Assembly: GCA_022865965.1 (NCBI GenBank)
Contig: JALHTS010000305.1
Span: 1 to 20,040, forward strand
DNA: 20,040 bases
Direction of reading: 5' to 3'
Origin: Ignavibacteriaceae bacterium
GTDB lineage: Bacteria; Bacteroidota; Ignavibacteria; Ignavibacteriales; Ignavibacteriaceae
Positions 1 through 8,041 of this stretch are shown here, piece after piece; within the stretch, counting starts at the first letter, position 1, and every line of letters begins with the position of its first letter. The position numbers and the translations under genes are program-made. Below the pieces are notes generated by a model. That model saw only the letters and a list, made by a program, of their open reading frames with translations. It had not been told where the DNA came from and searched no databases.

Positions 1-204
1 TTAATTCCTGAGGGTGCATTCTTAGCTGATGATAAAGGTAATACTTATCTTATCTGGGAGGGTGAGCAGGTTTATCTGGGTTACTTAACAAAGATTGATT
101 ATAATAACAGCGCTGTCAGCTTTATACTTAATAAGGGCGGAATCATTGAAAGGCTTGACCTCAGCTTAGAAAAAACAGAAATTAAGAAAAAAGGTGAGAA
201 GTAA
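1..204 (+). CDS. C-terminal part of a small pilus/secretion-type assembly protein (partial)
   Basis: Frame 1 is open from the window edge to a TAA at 202-204, giving the last 67 residues of a protein that begins outside the window. It is rich in short beta-strand-like segments and ends in a lysine-rich tail (KKKGEK). The pattern of a residue run ending in 'GGIIERLDLSLEK' resembles the small C-terminal domain of PilP/GspC-type inner-membrane partners of secretins, where a strand carrying '.rnG..e.l.l' is typical; this is an inference from pattern and context, not a firm family call. The next gene, a secretin, starts 1 bp after the stop, and its ribosome-binding site lies inside this gene, so the two are probably translationally coupled. 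Confidence 0.6.
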   Translation, partial: LIPEGAFLADDKGNTYLIWEGEQVYLGYLTKIDYNNSAVSFILNKGGIIERLDLSLEKTEIKKKGEK

Positions 205-205
205 A

Positions 206-1453
206 ATGAGAACTTACACATTAACTTTAGTAACAATGCTGCTCCTTATCTCACAGGTTTTTTCGCAGCAGTATTGGGAACGCAGATTTAAAACTTACAC
301 TAATCCTGACGAGTTAGTAACTCTTTCCCAGACATTGCCGTTTAACCAGGCGATAGAATTGCTTAGCAAAGTCAGCGAAAGCACTACCGGAAAAAGGATT
401 GTATGCACCGTTGATAGGGAAGATCCGATAGGCATTGAAATTGAAAATATGCCTTACGATAAAGCGTTATTGATTGTTGTTCAATACAACGGCTTTATTT
501 ATGAGGAAAAGGAAGATGTGATAGTCGTAAAAATCCCCGGTGTTGGTGAAATCCCAAAAAGTCCCGATACTTATGCTTCTGTTGGATCGAGAGAAGTGAA
601 AATATCTGCAGTTTTCTTTGAAATGGATGTGAATGAATCAAAAAAACGCGGAATTGACTGGAAGTTTTTGTTATCCGGTCAGGGATTTAATTTTGGCAGT
701 GAGATAATTTCTGAAACCAAAAAAGATGTGAGTGCAGAAGGTGGTGGTGGTCAGTCACAAGGTATTCCTCCAAACTGGAAACTTGGTTCCGGTGCAGAAG
801 GACAAATTGGTAATTTCTTTGGTCAGGCAACTGCAATGTTCCAATTCTTTGAGTCAGAAAATATGGGTGAAATTCTTGCAAGCCCAAATATTGTTGTACG
901 TGATAGAAACCAGGGCAGAATTCAGATTGGTTCTGACTTTTCTGTAAGAACTAGAGACTTTGCAGGAAATACTGTTGAAAGATTCTTTCCTACAGGAACT
1001 ATTATTGAAGTAACACCGTATGTATATAATGAAGAGGGCGTTGATTACATTCTGTTAAATATTATGGTTGAAAGAAGCTCATTTACTTACAGTGAACTTG
1101 TAACAGAAATAAAGAAAAGCACTGCCACGACAACGGTTTTAATGCTTAATGGAGAAGAATCTGTAATGGGTGGTTTGTTTGTTAATGAAGAAACAACTTC
1201 AAGAAATGGAATTCCATTCTTAAGAGACTTGCCATGGTGGGTATTCGGTATCCGTTATTTAACCGGTTCTGATATAAAAACCATTACTAAAAAAGAACTT
1301 GTAATTTTATTAAAAGCAGAAATTGTTCCTACGCTTAAAGAAAGATTAGAAAATCCGACTGCTAATAATCTTATTCAGCAGCAGTTAAATGATAATCAAA
1401 AGAAAGTTAAGTTCTATCAACTTGAACAGAGCGATTCGCAGACAAAGTATTAA
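206..1453 (+). CDS. Short secretin-family outer-membrane protein (GspD/PilQ type)
   Basis: A 415-residue protein with an N-terminal signal peptide (hydrophobic residues about 7-18, likely cleavage after VFS at about residue 20). Residues about 40-110 look like the short secretin/TonB N-terminal (STN/N0) domain. From about 129 the secretin core begins (REVKISAVFFEMDVNES), followed by the pore-lining pattern 'GEILASPNIVVRD' and the C-terminal signature 'GEESVMGGLFVNEETT...GIPFLRDLPWW' and 'KKELVILLKAEIVP'. Known secretins form outer-membrane channels for type II secretion or type IV pili; this one is short (usual length 600-700) and seems to lack the N1-N3 modules. ATG 206 was chosen over an in-frame GTG at 194 because AAGGTGAG lies about 5-12 bp upstream and the signal peptide begins there. 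A CheY-like gene follows after 8 bp. Confidence 0.85.
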   Translation: MRTYTLTLVTMLLLISQVFSQQYWERRFKTYTNPDELVTLSQTLPFNQAIELLSKVSESTTGKRIVCTVDREDPIGIEIENMPYDKALLIVVQYNGFIYEEKEDVIVVKIPGVGEIPKSPDTYASVGSREVKISAVFFEMDVNESKKRGIDWKFLLSGQGFNFGSEIISETKKDVSAEGGGGQSQGIPPNWKLGSGAEGQIGNFFGQATAMFQFFESENMGEILASPNIVVRDRNQGRIQIGSDFSVRTRDFAGNTVERFFPTGTIIEVTPYVYNEEGVDYILLNIMVERSSFTYSELVTEIKKSTATTTVLMLNGEESVMGGLFVNEETTSRNGIPFLRDLPWWVFGIRYLTGSDIKTITKKELVILLKAEIVPTLKERLENPTANNLIQQQLNDNQKKVKFYQLEQSDSQTKY

Positions 1454-1461
1454 GGCTTTAG

Positions 1462-1824
1462 ATGGAATCAATACTTGTAGTGGATGACGATATTAACCTG
1501 TGTACTGCTCTTAAAGATGAGCTTACAGAAGTTGGTTATGATGCGCAATATGTTACGAACGGGTTTGATGCAATAAAGTATTTGCAAGACAATAAAGTTG
1601 ATATGGTTTTACTGGATCTTAAAATGCCCGATATGGATGGATTTGATGTGCTAAGAGAAATGGAAGAAAAAGATATACATACAAATGTTATAGTTTTAAC
1701 GGCTTATGCCGATGTAAAAAGCGCTATTGATTCTGCTAAAATGGGGGCAAGCGACTTTATCAGTAAACCGTATGATTTTGATGAACTGCTCATAACGATT
1801 CGAAGAGTGCTGCAGAGAGAATAA
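1462..1824 (+). CDS. Single-domain response regulator (CheY-like receiver)
   Basis: A 120-residue protein made only of a receiver domain. The acidic pocket is D8-D10 (VVDDD), the phospho-acceptor is D52 in LLDLKMP, the switch threonine is T80 (VLTAYA) and the conserved lysine is K102 (SKPYDF). There is no output domain, so it either passes phosphate on or acts by protein contact. It lies 8 bp after the secretin gene and 6 bp before the large hybrid kinase, which is its likely phosphate partner. The sequence is closest in style to NtrC-type receivers (MPDMDGFDVL, ADVKSAIDSAKMGASDFISKPYDFDEL). All key residues are intact. An AAGG at 1453-1456 may serve as ribosome-binding site. Confidence 0.9.
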   Translation: MESILVVDDDINLCTALKDELTEVGYDAQYVTNGFDAIKYLQDNKVDMVLLDLKMPDMDGFDVLREMEEKDIHTNVIVLTAYADVKSAIDSAKMGASDFISKPYDFDELLITIRRVLQRE

Positions 1825-1830
1825 TGAACG

Positions 1831-4800
1831 ATGAAACTTTCCCTCAGAATACTTCTTATTAACTTTGTTATAGTTCTGCTTATCCTCGTTAGTTCTGCCA
1901 TTGCGATTCTCACAACAATGCAAAAAGTCCTGAACACACAAAGGACTCAGAATATTCAAACATCTGCAAAGAACTTCCTTTATGTCTTTTCAAACGAACA
2001 GCAAAAATCCGATTATGAGTTCGCCGAATTTGTTGATGGTAATCTCGGTGCATTTATGTATCGCGGTAATCTTACAAATGCAGCAAATAATTTTGTTATT
2101 GAACTCAGAAATGATGGTTCGGAAAAAATAAACAGAATAATCAAAAGCCCCGAGATAACTTTGCCACGGGGAGAGATAACATTAAAGAAATTTCTTGAAT
2201 ACAATCCTTATGCTCTGTTAAAACCGTATAAAAATGAAAGAGGAACTCAGTATTACTACGGAATAGTTTTAAGTTCTAAAATTCTGGATGACATCGCTTC
2301 AAGAATAAATGCCGATGTTGCAATTATCTGGGGGAATGCAGTCGCGGATGTTTCAAATAAAAATGCTAATCAGAATGTTTTGTATGATCTGAATAAAGTT
2401 GTTAATTTCTTTAATCAGCAAAGTGAAAGTGAAGTCTATCTTGAAGCTACAGATATAAATGATATTGCGGCTACATTGGCTTTTCCTCAAGACATCAATG
2501 AAAAAGGTAATAACCTTTCTTTTTTGGTATTCAAGACCAATCCGGAATTAAATGAGATACGCGATATTTTAAAAATTGTATTTCTCATAATTGGTTTAGC
2601 TTCATTAGTTCTTTCCGTTATTCTTATTTATGTCTTTACAAGCAAATTGCGTAGTCAGATAACTGATTTAAGCGAGGCTACAAAAGTTGTGAGTGAAGGA
2701 GACTTTCACAGACGAATTAGTGTTCAAACCAAAGATGAAATCGGCAGTCTTGGCAATGCATTTAACCTTATGCTTGATGAGCTTCAGAAGAATCAGAAGG
2801 CAAAAAGCGAGTATGTGGATTTTATATCTCTTATAAATCAGAATCCATCTCTGGTAGAGATCTCAAACACGGCACTCAAGAAAATTATCAATACATGCAA
2901 TTTTGTCGTTGGTGCATTTTATTCTGTTGATGAAGGCGAAATAAGACTCATCAGTTCTTACGGACTTAAGAAAAGAGATTCGGCTCCGAAAACAAACGAA
3001 TTTTACCAGAAAGTTATCAGTACTAAAGAGCAGATAGAAATTACATCAAAAGAACTTCTACCTGTTATACCCACAGGTACGGTTAATTTATCTATACAAC
3101 ATCTTTTAATAATCCCGATTGTTTACAACAATAAAGTAACTGCCATCATTGAGTTTGGCTCTGTTGATAATCCTTCTGCAGAGGCAAGAGATTATCTTTC
3201 TCAAATACAGGAGCAGTTAGCGATTGGATTAACAAATGCTAAAGCAGTTGTTCAGCTTGAAAGCTTTATCAATGAACTTAAAAAGCTGAATGATGAGTAT
3301 CAGAAACAGAATATCCAGATCAGAAAACAGAATGAAATTTTGGTTGAACTTCATAAGGAACTTCAGCACAGAGCAGAAGAGCTTGAGATTCAGAAGCAAA
3401 GAGCTGAAGAATCGACAAGATTAAAATCGGAGTTTCTTGCAAGCATGTCGCATGAACTCCGCACACCGATGAATTCGATACTTGGTTTAACAGAACTGAT
3501 AATTGAAAAAGCTCAGCTTAGTGGAAAAAATAAAGAAAGGCTTGAAGTAGTTCTTAAAAGCGGCAAAAGATTGATGACATTAATAAACGATATACTTGAC
3601 TTGTCAAAAATTGAAGCCGGTAAAATGAATATTCGAGAAGAAGATATTCTTCTTGAAGAAATAATTGAAGAAGTGAGTAATACTATAAATCCACTTACAA
3701 TTGAAAAAGGAATTAGCTTAGAAGTTATCAGGAATTGTAATACCAGAATTATCATCAACACCGATAAGACAAGATTAGCACAGGTCATTATTAATTTAAT
3801 GGGCAATGCCGTTAAATTTACAGAGCGCGGAAAAGTTAAGCTTATAGTTTCCCGAACACAGGACAATATGCTAAGATTTGATATAATGGATACGGGCATT
3901 GGAATTAGTGATGAAGCGCAGAAAATAATTTTTGAAGAATTTAGGCAAATTGATGGTTCATCAACAAGAAAGTACGGAGGCACAGGACTAGGACTTGCAA
4001 TATCTAATAAAATAATTGATCTGTTAGGAGGAAGTATTTCTGTTAGCAGCAAGATTGGTGAAGGCTCAAACTTTTACTTTACGATACCATTGAAATTAGG
4101 AGAGGAAAAGCAATACCTCTCTCCGCCGTCAGTTAATGTAGATGTTTTAAGAAAAAACCGTAAGAATCCCATTCTTGTTATTGATGATGATTCTGAAGTC
4201 AGATATACACTTGGTCAATATCTTGTATCGCAGGGTTATGAAGTTATATTTGCCGAAGATGGCGAAACAGGATTAAAGCTGGCTAGGGAGAAACAACCCT
4301 TTACAATTGTTCTTGATGTTATGCTTCCTAACAAAGATGGTTGGACTGTTATGAAGGAGCTGAAGGAAGATCCGAAGACCAAAGATATTCCTGTTATTTT
4401 TGTTACAATATTAGCCGATAAAAAAATCGGTTACGGATTGGGTGCATTTGATTACTTTGTTAAACCGATATCTTCCGAAAAACTACTTTCTGCATTTAAT
4501 CGTCTTGAAATTCTGGCGAACAAGAAAATTCAGAAAATTGTAATTGTAGATGATGATGAATCTGAATTTGAGAAATTCAAACATGAGTTTAAAAACGAAA
4601 AGGTAAGAATCGAATATATTCAGGATAGTGAATTTGCATTTAATAAAATTGCAGAAGTTCAACCGGATCTTATTATTCTTGATATCTTGATGCCTAAAAT
4701 TGATGGCGTCACTTTAGCATATAAACTTAAGTCCAATCCTGAAACAAAGCACATTCCCATAATTATAAGTACAGTAAAAGACTTATCGGAAGATGAAGTT

Positions 4801-5364
4801 AAATCACTGAATAATGTTGTTGAAGAAATTACGGTAAAATCCAAAGGACATCCGTTGGATGTGCTAAAAGTAGTACGCGAAAGAATAAAACTTCAGGAAG
4901 AAGAATTATACGGTAAACACACCGAAGAAAAGATTGAGTATAACAAAATAGATTATGAATCTTTTCAAATTGAAGAAGATACAGACCAGGATTATCTCGG
5001 TGAAGTTTTAATAGTTGATGATGATCCTGATACTTTATTTACCTTGAATGAAATGGTCCAGAGCGCAAACTGTAAAACTCATCTTGCACGAAATGGAATT
5101 GAATGCTTAAAAATGCTGGACACGATAAAGCCTGATTTAGTGCTGCTTGATATTATGATGCCCGAAATGGACGGATTTCAGACACTTAAAAACATCAGAG
5201 CTAACAACAAGCTGAATGGATTAGTAGTATTTGCAGTTACTGCCAGAGTAATGTCCGGCGATCAGGAAGTAATTCTAAAACACGGATTTAATGATTATAT
5301 CCCAAAACCGGTCAATTCCTCAGCCTTAACTGCTAAAATTGAACAACTTTTATTAAAAGAATAA
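1831..5364 (+). CDS. Membrane hybrid histidine kinase with HAMP, GAF and three receiver domains
   Basis: An 1177-residue sensor kinase. Order seen: TM1 (about 7-28), an extracytoplasmic sensor region of about 215 residues, TM2 (about 247-270), HAMP (to about 325), a GAF-like domain (about 340-475), a long Gln/Glu/Lys-rich coiled coil (about 476-530), HisKA with phospho-acceptor H541 (MSHELRTPMNS), HATPase_c with N-box NLMGNAVKF, G1 DTGIGIS and G2 GGTGLGLAIS, then three receivers with acceptors D829, D951 and D1107. The middle receiver keeps its threonine and lysine but has KSKG where KP is usual. Kinases of this layout autophosphorylate and feed several receivers; which receiver is used cannot be read from sequence. 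It sits in a tight operon 6 bp after the CheY-like gene and 8 bp before a further receiver protein, so it probably drives both. The periplasmic sensor region is not one I recognise. Confidence 0.93.
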   Translation: MKLSLRILLINFVIVLLILVSSAIAILTTMQKVLNTQRTQNIQTSAKNFLYVFSNEQQKSDYEFAEFVDGNLGAFMYRGNLTNAANNFVIELRNDGSEKINRIIKSPEITLPRGEITLKKFLEYNPYALLKPYKNERGTQYYYGIVLSSKILDDIASRINADVAIIWGNAVADVSNKNANQNVLYDLNKVVNFFNQQSESEVYLEATDINDIAATLAFPQDINEKGNNLSFLVFKTNPELNEIRDILKIVFLIIGLASLVLSVILIYVFTSKLRSQITDLSEATKVVSEGDFHRRISVQTKDEIGSLGNAFNLMLDELQKNQKAKSEYVDFISLINQNPSLVEISNTALKKIINTCNFVVGAFYSVDEGEIRLISSYGLKKRDSAPKTNEFYQKVISTKEQIEITSKELLPVIPTGTVNLSIQHLLIIPIVYNNKVTAIIEFGSVDNPSAEARDYLSQIQEQLAIGLTNAKAVVQLESFINELKKLNDEYQKQNIQIRKQNEILVELHKELQHRAEELEIQKQRAEESTRLKSEFLASMSHELRTPMNSILGLTELIIEKAQLSGKNKERLEVVLKSGKRLMTLINDILDLSKIEAGKMNIREEDILLEEIIEEVSNTINPLTIEKGISLEVIRNCNTRIIINTDKTRLAQVIINLMGNAVKFTERGKVKLIVSRTQDNMLRFDIMDTGIGISDEAQKIIFEEFRQIDGSSTRKYGGTGLGLAISNKIIDLLGGSISVSSKIGEGSNFYFTIPLKLGEEKQYLSPPSVNVDVLRKNRKNPILVIDDDSEVRYTLGQYLVSQGYEVIFAEDGETGLKLAREKQPFTIVLDVMLPNKDGWTVMKELKEDPKTKDIPVIFVTILADKKIGYGLGAFDYFVKPISSEKLLSAFNRLEILANKKIQKIVIVDDDESEFEKFKHEFKNEKVRIEYIQDSEFAFNKIAEVQPDLIILDILMPKIDGVTLAYKLKSNPETKHIPIIISTVKDLSEDEVKSLNNVVEEITVKSKGHPLDVLKVVRERIKLQEEELYGKHTEEKIEYNKIDYESFQIEEDTDQDYLGEVLIVDDDPDTLFTLNEMVQSANCKTHLARNGIECLKMLDTIKPDLVLLDIMMPEMDGFQTLKNIRANNKLNGLVVFAVTARVMSGDQEVILKHGFNDYIPKPVNSSALTAKIEQLLLKE

Positions 5365-5372
5365 TCTACTAA

Positions 5373-6056
5373 ATGAAACGTATCTTAGTAATAGACGATC
5401 ATCCTGAAAATGTTTTTATGATTCAGGACAGACTTGAACATGATGGTTACGAAGTTCTTACTGCATTTAATGGTAGAGAAGGTATTGACAAAGCATTAAA
5501 TGAATTGCCCGATTTAATACTTCTTGATATTATGATGCCAGACGTCACAGGTTTTGAAGTATGCAAAACTTTAGTGAATAATCCTAAAACTCAAAATATT
5601 CCGATTATTCTGGTTACTGCAAAATCAAGTGCTGAGGATACGAAAGAAGGACTTGAAGCAGGTGCAGTTGATTATATTAAAAAGCCATTTAATAAAGTAG
5701 AACTGTTGGCACGAGTTAATTCTGCTCTTAAATTATCTGCTGCACAGAAATCTTTATTAGATTCGGAAAAGCGAGATACATTTTATGCAACCGTGGTAAC
5801 TGCAAATCACAAAATAAAACAACCGTTAACTTTGCTTGCTCTTTCATCCACAGCATTAAAACGTGAGCTTAATAAAGACGAGATATCAAAAGAAGCAATA
5901 CTGAAAAGATTAAATTATATTGATATTGCGGTCAAAGAAATTACAGATGTTCTTAATCAGCTAAATGCCATAAAGGATCCTATCATTTCAAATTACTCAC
6001 AAGCTATTAAAATGATAAAGTTTGATGATAACAATGAAGAGGAAAAAAAAGATTAG
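5373..6056 (+). CDS. Receiver protein with C-terminal DHp-like (HisKA-like) helices, no ATPase domain
   Basis: A 227-residue protein. Residues 1-120 are a receiver domain: acidic pocket D8-D9 (VIDDH), phospho-acceptor D52 (LLDIMMP), switch threonine in LVTAKS, lysine in IKKPFNK. After a helical linker, residues about 135-205 read like the first half of a histidine kinase: 'ANHKIKQPLTLLAL' resembles an H-box with H146, followed by a second long helix (AILKRLNYIDIAVKEITDVLNQL). No N-, G1- or G2-box follows, and the protein ends in an acidic-lysine tail. A phosphotransfer protein, comparable in principle to Spo0B or ChpT, or a dimeric receiver with degenerate DHp, would fit; both are inference. 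It is the last gene of the operon and its stop overlaps the stop of the convergent kinase gene. Confidence 0.85.
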   Translation: MKRILVIDDHPENVFMIQDRLEHDGYEVLTAFNGREGIDKALNELPDLILLDIMMPDVTGFEVCKTLVNNPKTQNIPIILVTAKSSAEDTKEGLEAGAVDYIKKPFNKVELLARVNSALKLSAAQKSLLDSEKRDTFYATVVTANHKIKQPLTLLALSSTALKRELNKDEISKEAILKRLNYIDIAVKEITDVLNQLNAIKDPIISNYSQAIKMIKFDDNNEEEKKD

Positions 6057-8035
6057 ATTAATTTTTGAATGGTGGCAAGCATCGTTTCAAAATCATAGGG
6101 TTTCATCAATTTACTTTTAATATCATACTGTTCAAGATCATATTCATTTATTTGAAGGCTTCCTGAAGAAAGAATAATCGGCATATCAAATTTTAATTCT
6201 CTTAGTTTGCCTATGCATTCAATTCCGTTCATAACAGGCATATTATAATCTATTATCAGTAAGTCAACTTTTATTTCTTCTGTAAGCACTTTAATAACTT
6301 CTTCTCCGGATGCAACACGAATAACATTATAATTGTTTAGTTCAAGCAATTCCGCAAGTAACTCACTCAGCATTATTTCATCATCTGCAAGCATAATTAT
6401 TTTACTGGCGACCGCGGCTTTATCAGCCTTATGGGGTTCATAAGCCGGCAAATAAACATCAAATGTAGTTCCTTTATCTTTCAAGCTGGTAACATCAACG
6501 TGTCCGCGGTGCGCTTTAATAATTCCGTAAGTAACATATAATCCCAATCCGGAACCAGTATCTTTCTGCTTGGTTGAGAAATATGGTTCAAATATCCTGG
6601 ATATATTTTCTTCTGAGATTCCCGTTCCGGTATCAGATACAGAAAGTAAAACATAATTTCCTCTTTCGAGCAACGGGTAATTGATAATATTATCATCGTC
6701 AATTGTTACATTTTTAGCTGACAATAAAATTTTGCCATTGCCATCAATGGCTTCTTTTGCATTAACACAAAGATTAAGGAGTATCTGATAAATTTCTGTT
6801 GGATTGCCAAGCATATTATGCAATTTATCTTCTACTTTATGTTCAAATATTAAATTGTGAGGAAAAGTCTGCATAATAACTTTTATTAGTTCATCAAGCA
6901 GCACGTTGGGAAGAACCAGTTCTTTCCGCTTGGCAGTTGGTTTCCCGAATGACAGAAGCCCTTTTGTTAAATCTCTTGCTCTAATGGAACAGGTTTCTAT
7001 GTTATCTATCAGTCTTGTTACATTTTCATTTTCCGGAACTCTGTTCCTTAAAAGATTTACACTGCCGAAAATGCCTGATAACAAATTGCTGAAGTCGTGT
7101 GCCATTCCGCTTGAAAGCTTACCGATGGTTTCGAGTTTCTGTGCCTGAAGCAGCCGTGATTCAAGTGCGGTATTAAGTTCTCTTGTTTTTATATTACTAA
7201 TAGCAAAAGAAAGCAGAATAGAAAACTGTTCAATATTGTTAATCTCAATCGACGAATAATTGTCTGTTTTCTTGCCGACAATTAATTTAGCCCACAACTT
7301 ACTTTCGAAGTAACAAGGAGAAATACAAAGAGATTCACATTCAATTACCTGCGTGAGTCCATAGCCGATATTATTAAACTGATTAACAGCAAGTAATGGT
7401 CTTCTATTAATATCCAACCATTTGTTAATGAATGAAGAATTATAAGTAATGCTTTTTTCTACATCAGTTTTGTTTTTAATGTGACCGTTGTTATCAACAT
7501 ATAAAAAATTGTTCGTTTCATTATCATCCCGAAATACTATTATGCCGAAATCACTTCCTGTGAGATTTACGCATCGTAACAGAATTTCTTCGGAAATAAT
7601 ATTTAAAGAATTTTCTTTAACGAGCAGGATTAGAATATTCTGAAGTTCATTTTGAAATCTTATGCTTCTTTGTAAAAAGTCATTATCCTGTTTAGCCTGA
7701 TAGTTATCAACGATTGGAAGCAGCTCTACAAAAAATGTAGAAGATGAACTTCTGTGCTGAGATGGAAAAGAAGTTAAAATTATATTCTTGCCGGAATCGG
7801 GAAGTGGGATTATGAGCGATTTGTTAAGATTTTTAATATCAAAGTCTTCAGGAAGATTAATTCCGAATATAGATGTTAGAGAAACTCCTTTAATTCTGTT
7901 TGTGCCACAATTTGCCTTAAAGTTTTTGTTATACCAGCTAATCTTTAAGTTTTCATCGGCAATTGCTATCGAGGAATTTTGTAATTCAAGTAGTTCCAAA
8001 TAATCAGCGTATTTCAGGGTCTTGTCGGCAGCCAT
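6053..8035 (-). CDS. Soluble hybrid histidine kinase (PAS-GAF-HisKA-HATPase-receiver), NtrB-like
   Basis: A 660-residue kinase without membrane segments. The N-terminus (about 1-110) looks like a PAS domain (SIAIADENLKISWYNKNF), followed by a GAF-like domain (about 125-285). The kinase core has H313 in 'SSGMAHDFSNLLSGI', the HDF[SN]N type typical of NtrB-like and other PAS-linked kinases, then N-box LLNLCVNAKEAI, G1 SDTGTGIS and G2 GSGLGLYV. A C-terminal receiver has acidic pocket DDE, acceptor D596 (IIDYNMP) and KPYDF. It starts 6 bp after the NtrC-type regulator gene and is surely co-transcribed with it, so the regulator is its probable partner; the attached receiver may tune or sink phosphate. 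No clear Shine-Dalgarno is seen. Its stop (6053-6055) overlaps that of the plus-strand receiver gene. Confidence 0.92.
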   Translation of the reverse strand: MAADKTLKYADYLELLELQNSSIAIADENLKISWYNKNFKANCGTNRIKGVSLTSIFGINLPEDFDIKNLNKSLIIPLPDSGKNIILTSFPSQHRSSSSTFFVELLPIVDNYQAKQDNDFLQRSIRFQNELQNILILLVKENSLNIISEEILLRCVNLTGSDFGIIVFRDDNETNNFLYVDNNGHIKNKTDVEKSITYNSSFINKWLDINRRPLLAVNQFNNIGYGLTQVIECESLCISPCYFESKLWAKLIVGKKTDNYSSIEINNIEQFSILLSFAISNIKTRELNTALESRLLQAQKLETIGKLSSGMAHDFSNLLSGIFGSVNLLRNRVPENENVTRLIDNIETCSIRARDLTKGLLSFGKPTAKRKELVLPNVLLDELIKVIMQTFPHNLIFEHKVEDKLHNMLGNPTEIYQILLNLCVNAKEAIDGNGKILLSAKNVTIDDDNIINYPLLERGNYVLLSVSDTGTGISEENISRIFEPYFSTKQKDTGSGLGLYVTYGIIKAHRGHVDVTSLKDKGTTFDVYLPAYEPHKADKAAVASKIIMLADDEIMLSELLAELLELNNYNVIRVASGEEVIKVLTEEIKVDLLIIDYNMPVMNGIECIGKLRELKFDMPIILSSGSLQINEYDLEQYDIKSKLMKPYDFETMLATIQKLI

Positions 8036-8041
8036 TAAAGA

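Noticed and set aside
194..205. GTG start at 194 for the secretin gene
   Set aside because: It would overlap the preceding gene by 11 bp and the AAGGTGAG box sits upstream of ATG 206, where the signal peptide begins.
3513..4052. Long minus-strand open frame inside the hybrid kinase
   Set aside because: It is the antisense of the HisKA/HATPase region, with no family resemblance; a shadow of the real gene.
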